Shown: piece after piece, positions 12,119-14,379 of the stretch | Layout: each line of letters begins with the position of its first letter | Position numbering within the stretch: the first letter of the stretch is position 1 | Origin: JAQVOO01 sp964524755 | Lineage (GTDB): Bacteria > Spirochaetota > Spirochaetia > Sphaerochaetales > Sphaerochaetaceae | DNA: 14,379 nucleotides | Reading direction: 5' to 3' | Assembly: GCA_964524755.1 (NCBI GenBank) | Contig: CAZGDR010000044.1 | Location: 1-14,379 of the forward strand | Translations under genes and position numbers: made by a program | Notes under the pieces: generated by a model | The model's database searches: none | Told to the model about the DNA's origin: nothing | Seen by the model: the letters and a program-made list of their open reading frames with translations, nothing else

Positions 12119-14115
12119 TAATCTTTCTTTATTTTCAACAGTCTCGCGTTAATGGCCACGATGATGGTACTTAAGGACATCAGGGCTGCCCCAAGGGCTG
12201 GGCTGATGACAATCCCTTGGTTGTATAGTACTCCTGCGGCTAAGGGAAGAGCTATGGCGTTATACGCTGTAGCCCAGAAGAGGTTCTGAACAATCTTAGA
12301 GTAGGTGGCCTTAGCTAGCTTGAGTAGATTGACTATATCGAGGGGGTCACTTTTTACAAGGATTATATCAGCTGTCTCTATGGCCACATCAGTTCCAGCT
12401 CCGATTGCGATACCGAGATCTGCTGCGGCTAGGGAAGGAGCATCGTTTACCCCATCACCGATCATGGCAACCCGCTTACCCTCTTTCATCAACGCTACTA
12501 TCTTCTCTGACTTGTCTTGTGGCAGCACTTCTGCAATAACTGTATCTATACCCAACTTTTCCCCTACATAAGAAGCCACTCTCTGGTTATCTCCAGTGAG
12601 CATGATGGTTTCAATGCCCATCGCTTGGATTGTTGTGATCGCTTCCAACGCATTATCATGTAATTGGTCCGCCAGAGCGATAAAACCTAGAAGGATATTG
12701 TCTTCTACTACAAAGACGACGGTCTTGCCTTGTTTTGCTAACTTTTCATAAGTGTCTTCGTCAAACGCGATCTTTTCAGCTTTCATATAACCGGGACTGA
12801 CCACGTGTATCTTTTTACCGTCGATGGTCGCTTCCAATCCTTTGCCGGGGAGACTTTGGTAGTTAGAGACCTTTTTGGCTTTAATAGAAAGCTCTTCTCC
12901 CTTTCTAACAATTCCTTGGGCTATCGGATGTTCACTATTTGCCTCTACCGAGTAGGCAATGGTGAGTAGTTCTTTTTCTGTAATGTCGATAGGGTGCACG
13001 TCGGTGACCCCGAATTCTCCTTTTGTGAGGGTGCCCGTCTTATCAAAGACAATGGCATCGAGGTTTCGTGCTTCTTCAAAAGCAAGGCGATTTCTAATCA
13101 ATAGTCCATTCTTTGCGGCAATGCTGGTGGACATGGAAGTAACTAACGGTATTGCCAGTCCTAGAGCATGGGGACAGGAGATAATAATAACGGTTACAGC
13201 TCGCTCAATGGAAAATGCTAGGTCCCCTCGGATAAGCATCCATGCGATAAAAGTAATAGTTCCCGCACTTGCAGCGATGTAAAAGAGCCATTTAGCTGCT
13301 GTATCTGCCAATCGCTGATTTTTGGATTTAGAATTCTGGGCTTCCTCTACAAGACGTTTAACCTGAGAGAGAAAGGTGTCGTCCCCAACTTTGCTGACCG
13401 TGAATTTAAGTAGACCATCACCATTAAGAGCACCTCCTATGACCTCATCGCCTTGGGTCTTAGCAACCGGCACTGATTCTCCAGTGATCATGGCTTCGTT
13501 GATCTCTGATGTTCCTTCAAAGATTTCGCCATCGATGGGGATGGCCTCTCCCGGTTTTACTAGTATGGCATCCCCTGCTTTCAGTTCTGTCACTTCAACA
13601 TCTTTGATAGTCCCATCTTCTTGGATGAGGTGGGCTTTTTCCGGTAGAAGTTTGAGGAGTTCGTCCAGAGCCCGAGAAGCCCCCATGACCGATTTCATCT
13701 CTATCCAATGGCCCAAGAGCATAACGACTACTAAGGTTGCCAGTTCCCAGAAGAAGTCACTACCCTCCAGAAAGAATATGGCGGCAGTGCTGTAAAGGTA
13801 GGCGATGATGATGGCAAAGGCAATAAGAGTCATCATGGCTGGAGAGCGCTCTTTTAGTTCATCTCTTGCACCTGTGAGAAATGGTTTACCTCCATAGAAG
13901 AAAAGGATGGTAGAAAGGGCAAACAGAATGTATAAAGATCCTGAAAAGCTCCAATCAACTCCCATGAACGAGTGGATCATGGGTGAAAGCAGTAGGATCG
14001 GTATAGTAAGTATCAAAGATATAAAGAATCTTCGCTTGAAATCTTGAACCATCATGGCATGGTGATCATGGTGAGAATGGTCAGTTTGAACAGAGTCTGA
14101 ATGTTGGTTGTTCAC
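12118..14115 (-). CDS. copB: Copper-translocating P-type ATPase, CopB (P1B-3) type
   Basis: A 665-residue P1B ATPase. The N-terminus has a His-rich metal site (residues 5-19, HSDSVQTDHSHHDHH) in place of a CxxC heavy-metal-associated domain. TGES (211-214) marks the actuator domain. The transport helix carries CPH (314-316). The phosphorylation site is DKTGT with Asp358, the nucleotide domain has the HP pair at 396-397, and GDGVND (553-558) is the hinge. The last helices contain YN (618-619) and MSLST (646-650). CPH rather than CPC, with a His-rich N-terminus, is the mark of the CopB subgroup, which exports copper (Cu2+/Cu+ or Ag+) from the cytoplasm at the cost of ATP. The start is GTG 14115, with AGGAGG (14121-14126) 5 bases upstream. 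No HMA-domain chaperone or metal sensor is adjacent. It faces the SHOCT/DUF302 operon tail-to-tail. Confidence 0.93.
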   Translation of the reverse strand: MNNQHSDSVQTDHSHHDHHAMMVQDFKRRFFISLILTIPILLLSPMIHSFMGVDWSFSGSLYILFALSTILFFYGGKPFLTGARDELKERSPAMMTLIAFAIIIAYLYSTAAIFFLEGSDFFWELATLVVVMLLGHWIEMKSVMGASRALDELLKLLPEKAHLIQEDGTIKDVEVTELKAGDAILVKPGEAIPIDGEIFEGTSEINEAMITGESVPVAKTQGDEVIGGALNGDGLLKFTVSKVGDDTFLSQVKRLVEEAQNSKSKNQRLADTAAKWLFYIAASAGTITFIAWMLIRGDLAFSIERAVTVIIISCPHALGLAIPLVTSMSTSIAAKNGLLIRNRLAFEEARNLDAIVFDKTGTLTKGEFGVTDVHPIDITEKELLTIAYSVEANSEHPIAQGIVRKGEELSIKAKKVSNYQSLPGKGLEATIDGKKIHVVSPGYMKAEKIAFDEDTYEKLAKQGKTVVFVVEDNILLGFIALADQLHDNALEAITTIQAMGIETIMLTGDNQRVASYVGEKLGIDTVIAEVLPQDKSEKIVALMKEGKRVAMIGDGVNDAPSLAAADLGIAIGAGTDVAIETADIILVKSDPLDIVNLLKLAKATYSKIVQNLFWATAYNAIALPLAAGVLYNQGIVISPALGAALMSLSTIIVAINARLLKIKKD

Positions 14116-14162
14116 AATAGCCTCCTAATAAGCAAGAAAAAGGAAGAACCTATGTAGTTGTG

Positions 14163-14191
14163 ATTAAACTTTAAACTCGGTCTAAAACCAA
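14163..14191 (-). promoter_or_regulatory. Candidate copB promoter
   Basis: On the minus strand, TTGGTT (14186-14191) and TTTAAT (14163-14168) are separated by 17 bases, about 48 bases before the GTG start. The -10 is good (five of six) and the -35 only partial, as often seen at activator- or repressor-controlled metal genes. Confidence 0.45.
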
Positions 14192-14284
14192 ATTGTTAAT
14201 GACCACTCCCTCATTCTTTTTTTAAAAGTACTCATAAAGTGGTAATTGAACAAGTGAAGGAAAAATAATCTAGAGTATTTAGAA

Positions 14285-14298
14285 ATTGCTATAGCAAT
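14285..14298. promoter_or_regulatory. Perfect 14-base palindrome ATTGCTATAGCAAT upstream of copB
   Basis: This is a fully symmetric 14-base sequence about 170 bases upstream of the copB start in an AT-rich gene-free stretch. It has the size and symmetry of an operator for a dimeric regulator. It could serve copB or a gene beyond the right edge. Confidence 0.35.
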
Positions 14299-14379
14299 CT
14301 AGATATAGAAATGATAAGTGATATTATGGTGGATAAATTAATTTTTTCTGCTCTTTCATAACCCTTTGTATAGTCCTGA

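Noticed and set aside
13376..13795. 139-codon plus-strand reading frame opposite copB (also 12305-12571 and 12959-13282)
   Set aside because: Antisense shadows of a clearly coding, highly conserved ATPase. Ser/Pro-rich low-complexity translations, no ribosome binding sites.
14324..14377. 3' end of a minus-strand gene at the right edge (RTIQRVMKEQKK... before TAA)
   Set aside because: Only 17 codons, and another frame is equally open there; not decidable from this window.

Overview
The window looks like a chromosomal segment of an anaerobic or fermentative bacterium, most likely a spirochaete (Sphaerochaeta/Treponema-like). This is inferred from gene content: a eukaryotic-type hexokinase, a 600-residue phosphohexose mutase, an archaeal-type UMP kinase, a MtaA-like methyltransferase and a PflX-like radical SAM protein. 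No rRNA or other phylogenetic marker is present. Composition is moderate to low in GC, and most genes have strong AGGAGG-like ribosome binding sites. I see no tRNA, rRNA, CRISPR array or intact insertion sequence.

Left part (1-1785). The 5' end of ssb leaves the window on the minus strand. A stand-alone uroporphyrinogen-decarboxylase/MtaA-family methyltransferase follows. The 354-base gap after it has no intact gene, but two adjacent reading frames read like the decayed remains of a membrane protein, and it carries an operator-like dyad.

Central housekeeping block (1786-9703). Genes alternate strands and are packed extremely tightly. The order is UMP kinase (+), radical SAM protein (-), patatin phospholipase plus a coupled 135-residue unknown (+), a PdxY-type kinase and MTA/SAH nucleosidase operon (-), phosphohexose mutase (+) and hexokinase (-). 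All three convergent pairs overlap at their 3' ends (4, 43 and 9 bases), and divergent pairs are separated by only tens of bases. Hexokinase (glucose to glucose-6-phosphate) and the mutase (hexose-6-P to hexose-1-P) are neighbours catalysing consecutive steps.

Right part (9704-14379): a probable copper/heavy-metal handling island. A plus-strand operon encodes two small membrane proteins with C-terminal SHOCT domains, a possible 21-residue membrane peptide, a DUF302 protein and a third, secreted or membrane-anchored SHOCT protein with methionine-rich 20-residue repeats. It ends in a strong intrinsic terminator. Convergent to it is copB, a CPH-type (P1B-3) copper ATPase with a His-rich N-terminus. 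A GC-rich dyad resembling CsoR-type operators lies just before the first SHOCT gene. No metal-sensing regulator is in the window. The combination of three SHOCT proteins, DUF302 and CopB is the most interesting system here.
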